From: Amia ocellicauda
Lineage: Eukaryota; Chordata; Actinopteri; Amiiformes; Amiidae
DNA length: 64,000 nt
Reading direction: 5' to 3'
NCBI RefSeq assembly: GCF_036373705.1
Contig: NC_089864.1
Coordinates: 5,664,001 to 5,728,000 of the forward strand
Shown: positions 35,136 through 48,877 of the stretch, piece after piece
Layout of the letters: each line of letters begins with the position of its first letter
Numbering within the stretch: the first letter of the stretch is position 1
Notes under the pieces: generated by a model
What the model was told of the DNA's origin: nothing
Database searches by the model: none
What the model saw: only the letters and a program-made list of their open reading frames with translations
Program-made: the position numbers and the translations under genes

Positions 35136-37228
35136 TATATATTAAAATATTTATGTATTTGTTGCTCTCCTTGAGAGTACAATGGATCCGGTCGGGGTCA
35201 AGCAGTTCTCCATGCCATTGTGCGTGTTAGGTAACATAACTGCTTCCTAGAAGAACAATGCTGTGGCCCACAGGAGGGAGATGAATAAGTTATCATTCTT
35301 TACAGTAAATGAGTGTCAGAAATGCATTCCCCAAACAAGAGCATTGATCCAACATAAGCACCTGTAATGTATTAAATCACTTACAAGATGATATGTGGGA
35401 CAAGGGTCATCTCACTTCTGCCTGAGACCCTGCCTGGAAGACCTGTAAACAAAATTAATCATTGCTGCTGAGAAAAGAAAGCAAAACATTGAAATACTGG
35501 CAAACCCAAAACTAGTAAAAAGCATTTGAACGAGGTCCCTCTGATTGATCAACATGCTGTATGTGGTTTTGGCCAGGTCACCAGTTCTTGATTCCTGTTT
35601 TTGTTATTATTATTCTGTGTCCTGGATATGCTGAGACTCAGGGCATTGGGTTTCTTGGAAGTAGCACAAAGGTCTGCGCCGGGACATCGCCAAAGGCTAG
35701 GTAAACCTCGAAGTTCCTGGTAATTTAACAAACATTTTCTTAACTCATAACCTGGGCACTCAATGGTCTAGTCAAGTAATGAAACATTTACTGAAGAACA
35801 GTTTAATGATCAGTGTGTACTCAAAGACACAGACTCTGAAGTCTCATATCAATGGGCAGTGCTGACTTCTGAGAATAGGCATTTTCCTTCGCTGTAGCAT
35901 CTTTTTATATTAATTATACTAATACAATTAGACTACTCATCACAGTTATTGCCAATGAATTGCCTGGGTTTTATGAGCAAGCTCTGAGCCAGGAGTCAGC
36001 TATTCAGATCCTGCTTTTTTATCTGATGCCCAATTCCAGGAATTAAAAAAAGATGCCAAATCATTACTTGTACATTTTGTAATGATCAACTTCTGACAAT
36101 TAGCAAGCAAACATCCATCACTCTCACACACACAACATCTTGAGAACAAAGTGATTCTGCCTTAGGAAACGTCAGTTAGCCACGGAATTTGTACAGTGTG
36201 TTCTTTTTTCTTTTCACTTCCTGTTTACTTAATTGCAGCTGTCACTCATCCTCAATTAACCGTTTATTCTACTGTAGGATCCAGACAATCACAAAAAGAG
36301 TCTTTCTCCTTTCAATACCCTTCATGCAAATTTGCACTACTTTTGTGTCATGTATTCAGATCACCTATAAGCCTTTTTAGCACCTTGTAATTATTATACA
36401 TATTACTAGGACCTACTATTGACCGCAATAACATAACTTTGTATGACTTTACTACCACATATTGTGTGTTTGCTTCAACCATAAACAGTTTTTTAACATA
36501 ACACTTTTTTCCTAATGCGATGTCCTAATGGAACACTGACATATATGTAACGTGCAGAGGCTTGGAAAATGGGGAGAAAATAGTTTTGTGAGCCTGTTAA
36601 ATATTTGTGTAACACAGGCTTCAAAGGGTTAAGATCAAAAGCACAAAAGAGATGTAAACCGTTCACAGAAAGTGTCTGACAACACCAGGCTAACAGCGGT
36701 GAATGATTTCAACCAGCAGTTCATTGGTAAATATAAATGAAATATCCAGAATGAATAGTAATAAGTAAATAATAGTTCTGTGTAATACTGTGGATTCTCC
36801 GAGTCCTTGTTCTGTCAGTATATTAATTGCTGGTTCTTGATGTATAGAGAGGGCAGAGAGTTTAAGTTTTACAGACCTGGAATATTGCAAATAACACTGT
36901 ATACCTATAAAAAAGAAAGCTGCTGGTGCTGTAATGTAACATATAGATATATAACTGTATAAATACAGCCTTTTGTTCAGAGATAACACAGAGTTGCACA
37001 ATGGAGTTCACACACACTGTACCACTGTGATTCACTAATCTCACTAAGGGCTCTTGTCTCCTCGGCCGCTCAGAAGACTAAAACAATAAAGATTTATTGT
37101 TAACTCGGAATGGGCCTGATTTTTAGTTAATGGGTAAAGGTGACAGGTTAGAGAAAGATTAATCAGGGCTGAGTATTTAGTGGGGTTAGGAGGCGAGGAG
37201 GAACAGTAGCCGGACTCAGGTCAGAGAG
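35136..37228. other. Upstream region of SLC13A1
   Basis: About 2 kb of AT-rich DNA with no recognised exon, RNA or repeat. The last few hundred bases probably hold the SLC13A1 promoter and 5' UTR; no clear TATA box or initiator could be assigned. Confidence 0.4.
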
Positions 37229-40200
37229 ATGGGTTTCCTCGCCAGGCTGTGGGCTGTGCGCCGATTCCTCGTGGTTGTCCTCACTCCACTCCTGCTGCTG
37301 CCTCTGCCACTGCTGGTCAGGACTAAAGTAAGGACAAGACATTTTAATAACGGGACTTTAACATGAACACAATGACACTGGGGTTAAGTCTGTATGCGTG
37401 TTTATCCATGAGACATTGTACAGTGGCCGTCCATCCCTGGGGAGCATTTGAACCTCAAGTGATCAATGGGACACTTCCTAGCTGGTGTCTGAAGATCCAT
37501 AAGGATACATTAATCCCATTTAAAAGCCTCTCTGACCAAACATCTCCATGCATATTGACAGTGAATGCATGTAGCATGAGTTTGTTTAAGGAAATTTGAT
37601 TTGTTAAATGATATTATGACCCAAACTGCTGAATGGGTTTGGAATGTAGTTTTCATAACCAAATTATTCTCACAGGGGATTATTTCTGAGAGATACCTGT
37701 GCCATGTCATTATTTGTGTTACAGTTGTTGTTGTTGTACTGGTATGAGGATTTCAGTTTACCAGTTGGGAGCAAGAACAGGTTATTTAGCGAATATATAT
37801 GTATACAGTGTAACAGAGCTGCAGACATCTTCACCATAAGAGAGAGAGAGTTCTTCTGAACAAATATTTTTCTAGGACATTTATTTACTTATTCATTAGT
37901 TTATTTATTTAAGGGGTCTTTAAGGAACCTATGAAACATACCTTTCAGTCCATAGTCAAGTTGATTTGTTTCCGACAGAAAGATAATTGCTTCTGTAAGG
38001 CTTGCTCTCTGTCCTTAATTAAACAGTATCTGGACTGCTATACGTCTGCAGATAAAGGCCTCTTCTGAGAATACGCAGTGGTGGCCCCTGCATTGCACAC
38101 TCCTTTAAAACACAAGGTGACTGGCCCCCCTGTAACTGCTGGGGACCTGAGTTTGCTTGGCAGTGACCAGGCGTGTCCCAGAATGCACTGCAGCTGCTGC
38201 TGTCCACTCTAGAATCTGTTAAAGCACGAGCTCTAGAACGCATCTGTGCGGATTGGGTTCAAACTGCTGAAGTCCAGCAAAAGACAACGTGATTGTGAAT
38301 CCTGGTATTTGAAGTTGTCAGGTGTGAAGAGAAGTTAAAGATTGTTACCCTTCTGGCACAACGGTGCCGTGATCAGGAATAATTAGCCGTTCAGACTCAT
38401 AAGTGTTAAAAAACTTGAAGCGTTCTGCCCAGAGTGGTTAGCTGAATTACACTGAGGTCACACACATCCTGGAGAAGAAATCCTGAGGACTATGAAAACA
38501 AAATCAACAACCACACAAAAGCACTGTCCATTGTTGCAAAATCTATTTATTGTTTTCCTGCTTTTGTGTCTCGTTGCTTTTCTAGGTGGCAGAATGCGCT
38601 TTCGTCCTGTTCCTCATGGCCGTGTACTGGCTGACAGAAGCAATGCCTCTCGCAGTGACGGCTCTCCTTCCCGCCCTCCTGTTTCCGCTGTTCGGCATTT
38701 TGATGTCATCTCAGGTAGGAAAAAATCCAGCAACCAAGAACAAAACTCAATTACTCATCTCCCTGTTCACCCCAGTCCTGCCACCGCACTCGTTAAGACA
38801 GTCGTCTCCGCGGTTGCCTGTCAGCGTGGGTGTTTCTCAGCCAGGAAACTGTACTGAGGACTGGTGGGGAACTGTCTCTCGCTATCACACAACAGCGTCT
38901 CCAGACATATGGGTCCAATGTCTGATCTTTATCATGACTTGTATTTTACCTTTTACTGGGGTCCTTTGGCCATGCTGTCTCCCAGAGCAATATCAGTATC
39001 TAAGACAGGCAGCCATGATTTGATAACCTTGTGATTATTGGCAATTACTGCTTCTATATGTCCACAATTCCTCAAGGAGACATTTCCTGGGAGTTCTGTC
39101 CTTCCTTTACTTACTCACACCTTCCTGAAATCTAACTGAACGTGATTTTTTTAGGTTGCATCTGCCTATTTCAAGGACTTCCACCTCTTGCTGATGGGGG
39201 TCGTCTGCTTGGCCACATCTATCGAGAAGTGTAACCTGCACAAGCGCATTGCGTTGAAGTTGGTCTTGCTGGTTGGAGTGAACCCTGGCTGGTAAGATGC
39301 AAGACTTTTGACATGATTATATATGAACAAAAATGTTAACTGCATAGATTAGCTCCAGTGAAAGATTAGATAAAAAAACCCTTTTATTGCTATTATAATC
39401 CCTATAACATCAAGTGTCTAATAAAGAGGGCAATACATAAAATATTGGCCATGAACTGCGTGACCTATTCTTCTCAAATGATCTTTTGTGAAATAGTGAC
39501 AGCTGATAATTGGGAATGATAACCAATTAGAACTATGTCAAATAGAATCACTTGATACAGAATGATCAGTAATCCTGGATTCCTTTGATTAGAACAATGT
39601 TTAAAAGCTTCTAGACTAATACATTGCTTCAAAAAGCCAGGAAACCCAACAAAATGGGCCACTGAAGCAAATATCACCCACTTTAGCAAACATCTTTTGA
39701 TTCTGTAGTAAAGACAATAGACAATGTTTTGTCTGCATTCAGTTCCTTCTTCCTGATGAAGGTGAAAATGCAAACAAATATCTGGCTTTTTAATAAGCAG
39801 TAAAATTAAAGTAGTGGACGATTGGGTGAAATATCCCTGCACAATACTTTACCAATTCGCGGGTTCAATTCAATGTAATGAACCAAAAGACGCACTATCC
39901 CCATCAGATCTTGTCATTCCCATCGACACATGACAGGAGTTGGTGGAGAGCGTAGTTCCATTGCACAGTGGATTTAATTAGCAACTTTATTTTGTCTCGT
40001 GACTCATAATTGACTACTGCAGATGTCTAGACTGCATCTATTTTTGAGATTGTTCTCTGCATGTGTGATTCTGATTAGATCTGTTGTGTCTAATTGACAT
40101 GGCAAGGTGTTCAGAGTTTGTCTCAATCTGTAACATTGAACAAATGGAAGAAGAAATTAAGCTTTAGGTTGTGTTCATTGTGTCACTGTGTACCCAGTGC

Positions 40201-43200
40201 CCTGTCAAACTGAGCTCTTTAAATTGCATGAAATTTGTTTATGACATTAGTTTATGACATCTATCAACATAACAGTTAGCTATTCATTTATCTGTTCAGC
40301 AGTACTAATTGCCAGTAGCTCTTTGATGGATTAGTGCAGTCTTAATCCTATGAACAGAGCCTCGATTTCTAATGAGATTCGTGTCAGATTCTACATGCTT
40401 CATGTTTGCTAGTAGACAGAACAAGAAAACAAAATAGCACAGAACAATGTATTTGTTTTTCATACGTTCTACTGATTGGATGCTATTTTAAAGTGTTGTT
40501 GAGTAAACCATTCTAATTCTAGAATGTCACAAAGTATTTTTAAAGATGTAGCCGACATCCTACGCCAAAGACAAAAAAGGCAATTAACCTGTAATGTACA
40601 GGTGTCAGAGTTTTACAGGAGAGTTTTACATATATATATCTATTGTTTTTAATTTTATTTTTTATTAAAGCAGAACTTATTAGTTTTCACTTTAATTACG
40701 ACCTGACCTTTTCTTCCTCAGGAGTGAAAAAAGCTATTTAAAGAAAGGCTTTTACCGGGAATGGATTATTCTCTAAAAGAAAACACGTTCAAGTTTCAGT
40801 ACTATAACACATATAAGATTATAACAGATAAGTCTGAGCTCTGGCAGTGCCACGGAGCGACGAATTGAGGCCTGAACATACAGTCAGTCACACTCACAAC
40901 ATCGATACACATATACAAACAGAGCATTTTCCAAGGCTAGCAGTAATATACGCCAGCGGTTGATTGAGGCACTAATTGATGCTGATTATTAATCCTCACC
41001 TCCATGGGCGGCACTGTCTCTTCCCCAGGCTGATGCTGGGGTTCATGGTCAGCACGGCGTTCCTCTCCATGTGGCTCAGCAACACGACCACAGCTGCCAT
41101 GGTGATGCCCATTGTGGAGGCTGTCATTCAGCAGATCCTGCACGCCGAGGCGGAGGTCAGCGCTGTGAGGATGACGCAGATCAATGGAATCGTAAACCAA
41201 GGCCTGCAGCTCAATGGTAACGTGCTCTCTTTCACAGCAACACTTTAGATCACACTAGTAATGATTGTCTTAAAACAACAGGGGACTGACTAGTCAGGAA
41301 AAGACCGTCCTCACAGAGGTTGAACGGCATACACAGAGCTCCGAAGCAATTGAAAGGATAAAGGTTGTAACAAGAGTGTTTCCCAGCTCTGGTCCTGGAG
41401 GACACCTGAATGCGGTGGCTTTCGTTACAGCCCCGTCCTCAGCCACTTATCTGTCCCATCTGCTAATGTTGAAGAGATAGGTGACAAATAAAAGTTCAAT
41501 CCAGAGCTCAACTGGTCAAGAAAGCATCTGACACAGGGGTTGGGATCTCACATGCATCAGAGGAAAAGAAACCTCCTCTAAAACAACAGTGTATTCATTA
41601 AATACCTTTCTGTTTATTACTATATGCACTATTACTGGATTAACACTGGCTGATAGCAATACATACTTAAAACACTGGAGGCTAATCCTTAATCTGTTCC
41701 TCAGTTTAAATTCTTGCTTTATTTTATTGATTATTTTCATTCATTAGGGTTCAGGAGTGAATAGTGTTTGATGATGACATTCATTTCTAATGGCTAAATT
41801 AATTCCTTTCCCAGATGAAGAGAAAGCTGAGAAAAGCAAGGAAATATTAAGGTAATATTTAAAAAACATTCCCCCCGGATGTATTTTTTTATATGATAAT
41901 GACTGATTCTTGTTAAAGTATTGCAATTATATTTATTCATATCTCCTCCCATTAGTAACGAAGTTGGACATAAGGTGGTGGTGACTGTAGACCACGAATA
42001 CGCCTCTCCGCAGACCGCAGTAAGTGTGACCTTTAACTTTCACACAGACCTATTGGAGCTTACTGAAACAGTATGTGTATTTTAATGACCATCATACGAC
42101 ACATACAATAAAATAGGATAATTTATCTCCTGGCAAGACTAGGCTTTATCTATCAGTGTGAGATAACATACTTGGTTTGTTATTTCAAACATGTACCAAA
42201 AGTGGTATAACTTCGAATCAGATTGTGGTTATGGGTGATTCATGTGTCTTTGCAGAGATTTATTCTTTCCCTTCCTTAAACGCACTAACTTTCCTCTTTC
42301 CCCACTGTACATATCACCCACACTATGACCTTTCTTTCCATTGTGCTCATGGTATTGTTGCACACAGGTCATTAGCTCATCTCACTGTCAGAGGACACTA
42401 CTGCCCCTGACTGAGCTGTTATATTTACTGTCTGACTCATGTAATCTTTCTAACTTGTCTGGCCCAATCAAAGCAGGGTAGGGAAGAGCAATTATAGCTC
42501 CCAGGTGCTTTCAATAGGTTAGATCACTGTTTATTTGGGATATGGGACATTCGGGGTACTTAAATGTGGGACAATCATAGCAGGAAGGAACCTGCCAGAG
42601 TTTGGTGTCTGAAAGCCTGGTGACGCACCAGTGTTTTGGAAAATCTCTTGATGCCAATAAACCATGAACATTCACCCGATACTGTTTTATAATAAATGGA
42701 ACCTAACATCATCTTAAAACACCCGCGACACCCTGTTTCAACTGTGGTTCTGAGGTTCAGTCGGGGGAAGTATGATGCCTCATCCCAGTCGATAACAACA
42801 GACTGAATCTCACTGTGTTCTCCAGGTACCCATTCCCCAAACTGAAGGGAAATACGGCAGCCGCAAGGACCACATGCTGTGCAAGGGCTTGTCGCTGTGT
42901 ATCGCCTACTCGTCCACCATCGGAGGTCTGTCCACCATTACTGGCACGTCCACCAACCTGATCTTCGCCGAGCAGTTTAATCAGTAAGTATCAAATAAAA
43001 CGGTTGTTTGTTCTGGTGAAAGACAGGCCAACCCTGTTCCTGGAGATTTGCAGTCCTGCAACGTTTACAGGTCTCTCTACATCCCCAATCACTGGATACC
43101 TTGAATGTGTGGAAATGTTGACTAATTAAGTCATTAAGACACATAATTGGCTCAATTAATCAATTAACGATCTGAATAAACAATTACCAGAAGGCACAGC

Positions 43201-46024
43201 GGCCCTTGATGACCAGATTTCCCCACATCCGCCTTCGATGTTGGTGTGAATTTATCCGGATGCCAAGAGGTTGAATATTGAGCAGGGATATCTCCGTATG
43301 CTTTTTGAGATATTGTTCTTTACTTCCTCCCGTAGGTTTTACCCAGACTGCCAGTGTATTAACTTCGGATCCTGGTTTGTTTTGTGCTTCCCGATCACCG
43401 TTCTCATTCTGCTGTTCTCCTGGCTCTGGCTGCACTGGGTCTTCTTAGGATCAGAGTAAGTATAACAGTCCATACACTAATGTCTGCATAATCGAGAGAG
43501 GAGAAAGATCATTCCTGCTTTAAACTGCATGGCAATTATTTCTGCATTACTGTTTGGCCAAGAAAGAAGCATAATTAGGGGGAGGTTATATAGTGGTGAT
43601 TTAGTTTAATATTCAAAAGCACCCCTTGTTATAATTCTATATCTGTATCACTGCAATTTGCTCTGATTGCACCTCTCTAGCCAGCTGGTGTGAAAGCAGG
43701 TGCCATTTATTAAAACCATCTTTTTAATCTGCTTGCACATTCACAGCTTCAAGGCGTTGCTGAGCTGCAGGAAAGAGAAATCAGAAAGAGAGAGGGCCTC
43801 GGCCGAAATCATTGCTAACGAATACAAGAACCTGGGGCCCCTGAGGTAACGAGCGATCTGATATGTATTCTATATGGAAATGGTCGATGGGGCCAACGAC
43901 AAGGGCTCTGAAACTGTGCTTTGCTTCTGGGGTTGCAGCTACCAGGAGATCGTCACGCTGACCATTTTCATCTTCATGACGCTGCTCTGGTTCACGAGAG
44001 ATCCCGGCTTCATACCTGGCTGGTCGTCTCTGTTTAAGCAGTAAGTTTTTAAGATTCAAGATTCATCACTTATCTGATGAGTGCTCAGGTGGCTAAAGTC
44101 TCTACAGAGTTATTGTTTTTTTGCTAACCAGGATTGCAATTAAAATCCAATAAAAGAACCTCGGCTCATTTGCATAGTAAGTGGATACATATGATACAAT
44201 ACCTGGTCTCTTTCTATTGAGTACACCTGTTCGCAGCAGATACGACTGGATTTGGACGTGCTCTGGAGGGTACTGTGAAGTTCAGACACTCAGCCCACAT
44301 AACCTGAACGTCAGGCGGTTCTACTTTAAAAAAATGTCTGCTTTTGACACAGGAACTAGTCGTCTCAGTTTGCAAATCAGATCAGTTGTGATGTCCAATA
44401 TGCATTGAAAGCAGCAGTAATTTAAACATCTACTTCTTCTCCTTCATTTCCTTCACCCCCACCACCATCACACAAATATATCATATTTTTTCACAGATAT
44501 AAGGGTTATGCCACAGACTCGTCAGTCGCCCTACTTCTCGGACTTCTCTTCTTCATCATCCCAGCGAATAAGCCAGACAGATATTCCTCAGGTTAGTGCC
44601 AGGCTTCTCCTGCTCAGAAACACCCTGCGTGTGTCAGGTTTGCCACTCGTTAGCTCCGAGTTGTCCGTTCATTGTTCACAAAAAGGGCTCTGTTGAGGCG
44701 TACCCAAAGCTGATGGGTGTGGGAGACACTGCTGTCTCACTCAACTCAGTCTTGAAATACACGTACTGATAACCATCCACTTCAGAGCTTTAAAATGGCA
44801 GCTACATGCTTGGACTAAAGTGCGTTGCCCTTGTCTTACAGACGTGTCCTCGTCCTCCACGCTGATCACGTGGAAAGAGTTCCAGTCCTGCATGCCCTGG
44901 GAGATCTGCCTGCTTGTGGGGGGAGGTTTTGCGCTGGCCGAGGGCACAAAGGTAATTAATAACTAATTAATAACTCTGATAATTAATTAATCCCAAAACT
45001 CCGTCACGTTGGTGTGTTAAAAGTGTGTTATGCTGCTATGTGTTTGTTTTTGAAGAAAGGATACATGATTTTGCATTACTCTAGAAGACTAATATATTTA
45101 TAGCAACTAAACTAAAAAAACTACATAGATAAATAGAAGTCTTTTTTATTATTTTATGATATTGCACACCCTTTGATTGAGAGAGCTGGCACCTAGCTTA
45201 AAATGGAAAAGTGGACCAAAAAAGCAAGACAACACATTCTCGTGTAACACCCACCTTTGCGTTGCAGGAGTCGGGACTGTCTGTGTGGGTCGGCCAGCAG
45301 CTGACTCCGCTTGGCTCCCTTCCCGTGTTCGTGACCGTCATGCTGTCCTGTTTGATTGTGACCTCGGTCACCGAAGTGGCCAGCAACCCAGCCACCATTA
45401 CAATCTTCTTTCCTATTCTGGCCCCTCTGGTGAGTACGGAGTGCATTTATACTTTGAAAAAGGGAGCAAAACCAATGTAGTCTGAGACTGAGATGTATTT
45501 TGAATAGTAAAATGACTATATAAACTCTTGCGATCTTACTTTGGGAGTGGATTGACCTCGTCTAAAGTAGAAATAGAGACATCATTCACATAATCTTTTC
45601 TCTACCTCTGATAGGCCGAAGCCATCAACATAAACCCACTGTACATCTTGATACCCACGACACTGTGCACTTCTTTTGCCTTCCTACTGCCGGCAGCAAA
45701 CCCGCCCAACGCCATAGTCTTCACCTACGGACACCTGAATGTCATTGATATGGTAAGTCGACCAACAAACAATCAGCCAATGAAAATGAAGGTATTTTCC
45801 ACTGGCACACATCTGCCCAATCAGTCCTGGCGGTCGCAGAGACATCGCATCTCTCTCCTGACTTTGTCCTATTCCCGCAGGTGAAAGCCGGCCTGGGAGT
45901 CAACGTCATCGGGGTTCTCGTGGTCATGCTGGCCATCTCCACGTGGGGAGAGCCTCTGTTTCACCTGAGCCAGTACCCCACATGGGCCGCCCCCACGGCC
46001 TCCTCCAACATCACCGGCCTTTGA
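37229..46024 (+). CDS. SLC13A1: SLC13A1, sodium/sulfate cotransporter (NaS1), 15 exons, complete
   Basis: Exons are 37229-37327, 38586-38714, 39155-39291, 41029-41216, 41815-41851, 41956-42019, 42826-42983, 43336-43455, 43747-43845, 43939-44040, 44497-44591, 44842-44951, 45268-45429, 45615-45752 and 45881-46024. All phases agree and give 593 residues (human 595, also 15 exons). NaS1 carries sulfate with sodium across the apical membrane of kidney and gut epithelium. Visible are many hydrophobic helices, the first Ser-Asn-Thr binding motif in WLSNTTTAAMVMPI, the second as SNPATITIFFPI (Pro instead of Thr, as in SLC13A1 orthologues), and the family signature TSFAFLLPAANPPNAIVF. A final ASSNITGL could hold an N-glycosylation site. 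The cytoplasmic loop in exons 4-6 (MTQINGIVN to DHEYASPQTA) is the most divergent part. SLC13A1 rather than SLC13A4 is chosen by sequence and by the IQUB/CADPS2 neighbours. Intron 3 (1.7 kb) is the longest and holds nothing recognised. Confidence 0.95.
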
Positions 46025-47256
46025 GCGGCGAGCCCATCGCCTGAGCGCACAGACCGGCAACGTCCAGCTTCACCGGCTGCTGTCCTGACTTTGAAAAGCC
46101 AACAGCCGACACCTCAGCCGGAAAACAAAATCAAATTCTGCTGGCATTTCTTTCCTTGAGGGAACAACGGAAGATAAAGAAATACCTTTGAGCCTTGCAC
46201 CATCAGCCACTCCTCTGTAAAAGCACGGGTGCGAACGCAGTTTGATTGCTATACAGGCAGCAGTGAAGTACTGAGGACTCTGAACGTGTGACCTGAGAGT
46301 TACAGGTTTAAATGACAGGTGGGGGACTCAGAGGACAGCCTCAGAGATAAGTCCATTGAGGGAAAAACACCCGGCACAAAACAGAGCAGAAACAAACTTC
46401 TCCGTCTGTGGTTATTTCGCCACGCGTATCCCTCTGGGCTGGTATTTGACCCACTGATGTAGAAAAAATGTCTTCTCTTCCAATAATTCTTTTACAATTT
46501 GGCGGAACTGAGATTGGCTGAAGACAAGACAGTAGAATTAGTCCCCCCCCTCCTTAAAATCTGTGTTTAACAGTAAATGATACGCACACGTCGGGCAGGA
46601 TTTCGTATTGTAGCAGCGTAAATGTGTGGTTTTGGGACGTTATTTTGAACGTGAGAACAGACTGTAACAGAATTAGGTGAATTATACAGAGCTGTCATCA
46701 TTTGTCAATTATAATGTTTTTGGTCTTCATCGGGAATCAGATTAAAAAGTTGTCTCATAAACGGTTTCTAAATTCAACGTGTCAGCTTTGAACGAGTCTT
46801 AAATCTTCCTCATGTGTGTTGCATATTATTTCAGCAGGCACCAGAGTGTGACATAGCATTGCTGATGGTGCCTGTTGAGCAATGGCAGTTTACTAAGGGA
46901 ATGTATCACTCCACGTTAATAAACTGTACCGTGTCCCTTCAGATTTACTCCCGAGACTCGTCCAGCTTTTAAACAATTGCCACAGTACACACGCTATCTG
47001 AAGAGTCCATGCACATACAAACATACTAGCACTAAAGCATTTTAATAGCTTATGTGCCATTTGTCTGAACTGAAATTGTATTTATATTTTTTCATTTGTA
47101 TAAATGTACAGCATTCAAGAAAAAAAAAGTACTAGATCCTATTAGCATTTATTAAATCAAAGCTTGTAAATTATTTTAATGTATAATGTTTATTTTCAAT
47201 GTTAGGTATTATTTCCATGGCCTACTAGTTTGTTTGATTGTTTTTAAACAAATAAA
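46025..47256 (+). other. SLC13A1: SLC13A1 3' untranslated region
   Basis: Non-coding sequence after the stop with AATAAA at 46918-46923 and again at 47251-47256. Two alternative ends are therefore possible, about 0.9 and 1.2 kb after the stop. Confidence 0.5.
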
Positions 47257-48537
47257 GTGATGCTTGTATTTGATTTTGGTTTGATTATGTTTTTTGGAAG
47301 TCTCTAAAAGGCATCTTTCTGATTCCCTAGCTTTAGCATTTCAAATATCTGTTCTGCTCTTTCTCCTGTTAATAAGTCAAGACAGGATTTGAGACGTTCC
47401 TTTAAAATATCCTCAACTTTTTTCCAAGCATCACACTTAGATGCATAATGCATAATCACGCTGACTCCAGTTTCCTGGTGCTACTCTGACCTCCGAACTC
47501 TGTCCTGTGGGGAAAGATGCACGAAGCCAATTAGAAGGCAGTTTTGAACAACGATAATTAGCAAGACTAAATTCTGAGCTTACTTATTACCTACGATTAC
47601 TTATTTAACTCCAACAGCAAGAAACAGTCTGTTCCCATTTGCATCTGGCTTACAGTACTTAAACGATGAGGTACCGTAAGTGTCTTCTAACCTGTTGACT
47701 CTTTTTGAAGAAATACCTCACATTAATAAGATGAGATGATGAGGGAAATCTATCCCAGACACATAAACAAAACCTCAGGACAGTTAAGATCTCCGGTACA
47801 GCCTGTACAGATAAGAGAGGTGTGTTTCCTCCACTGTGTAAGCTCATTACACTTAAACAGCGCCATCAAACTGCACATTAGGAGAAGCATGCATTTAACA
47901 CGATGAGTCTCACATTAATTGGCAATTGAACAAACATCATTAAGTTGAAACCTTCATTACATGTTTTTTACACAAGATAAGCTCCACGGATCCGAGATTT
48001 CAACCCTCTTTTCTCCGAGCTTATTGGAGAGAGCTGTGAAAAGGAGAAGGCAGCTTTCTAATATAAAAGTGCCCTTTGTGGTTCCGATTGCAATACAAAC
48101 GGGCTGCATCCCAGTGCTTTGGCGCTTGATTAGAAGTGGAAGGAGCAATAAGTCTGAACAAATAAGAAGGGCAGAGCGTGACACACGGCCCTGAACGCGG
48201 CTGCCAGCTTCCTCCTCTGGCTTACTCTGGCTCTTTGTTTGCTTGGCCCGCTCTCTTTATTAACATCTCTCCAGCTCTGTTGGGTGCTGCTCTCGGAGGT
48301 GGCAGACAATTAAAGCACACTAGGGATCCTCACGCCGATGATTTCACTGTGAGCGAGTCTGTGCTGAGGTGGAAGCGTTGGGCGTTTTCATCCCGATGTC
48401 CAGCTCTTCTCTGCCAGGTGGGTGGACTGAGATCATTAGTGGGCGAGAGGGAGGACGGGGAGGACACACAACATGTCCAGTTAAAGAGGTCTAACTGTTA
48501 TTCTCACACAGGACAGTTTCATTCAGGATAGTCATAC
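47257..48537. other. SLC13A1-CADPS2 intergenic region, left part
   Basis: No gene recognised. Short open frames are present on both strands, but none shows family resemblance or splice context. Confidence 0.4.
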
Positions 48538-48545
48538 ATCTAAGA

Positions 48546-48869
48546 CAGTGGTTCCCAACTCTGCTCCTGGAGGAGCCCCAACCCTGCTAGTTTTTGTTCC
48601 AACCGAGCTCTCAATTACTTAATTGACGTAATAATGTCCTAAATCAGAGCCTTTTCATTATTTTAAACAGTAGGGGTTTTAAGTTAAGTATAGAATTATA
48701 CATAGAACGTATTAAAGAACCAACTCTTTTATTACACAATTAAAAAAGTCAAATCTATGCCGAGTGTTACTTCATAAACCCGCTGAGATCAATTAAGTAA
48801 TTGAGTGCTCGGCTGGAACAAAAACCAGCAGGGTAGGGGGTGCTCCAGGGCCAGGGTTGGGGGCCGCTG
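48546..48869. mobile_element. Palindromic hAT-type MITE with 8-bp target duplication
   Basis: The element starts CAGTGGTTCCCAA and ends with the reverse complement of CAGCGGCCCCCAA, both typical hAT termini (CAG-nGG-TTC-type). The two arms pair over about 80 bp with roughly 80% identity. The flanking octamer ATCTAAGA is repeated perfectly at 48538-48545 and 48870-48877, the 8-bp duplication expected for hAT. The 324-bp element has no coding capacity. Confidence 0.88.
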
Positions 48870-48877
48870 ATCTAAGA

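Noticed and set aside
38492-38857. 121-codon ORF near SLC13A1 exon 2
   Set aside because: Runs in a different frame from the transporter exon and ignores its splice sites.
37000-46100. SLC13A4 as an alternative to SLC13A1
   Set aside because: The sequence (SSQVASAYFKDFHLLLMG, AYSSTIGGLSTITGTS) and the IQUB/CADPS2 neighbours favour SLC13A1.
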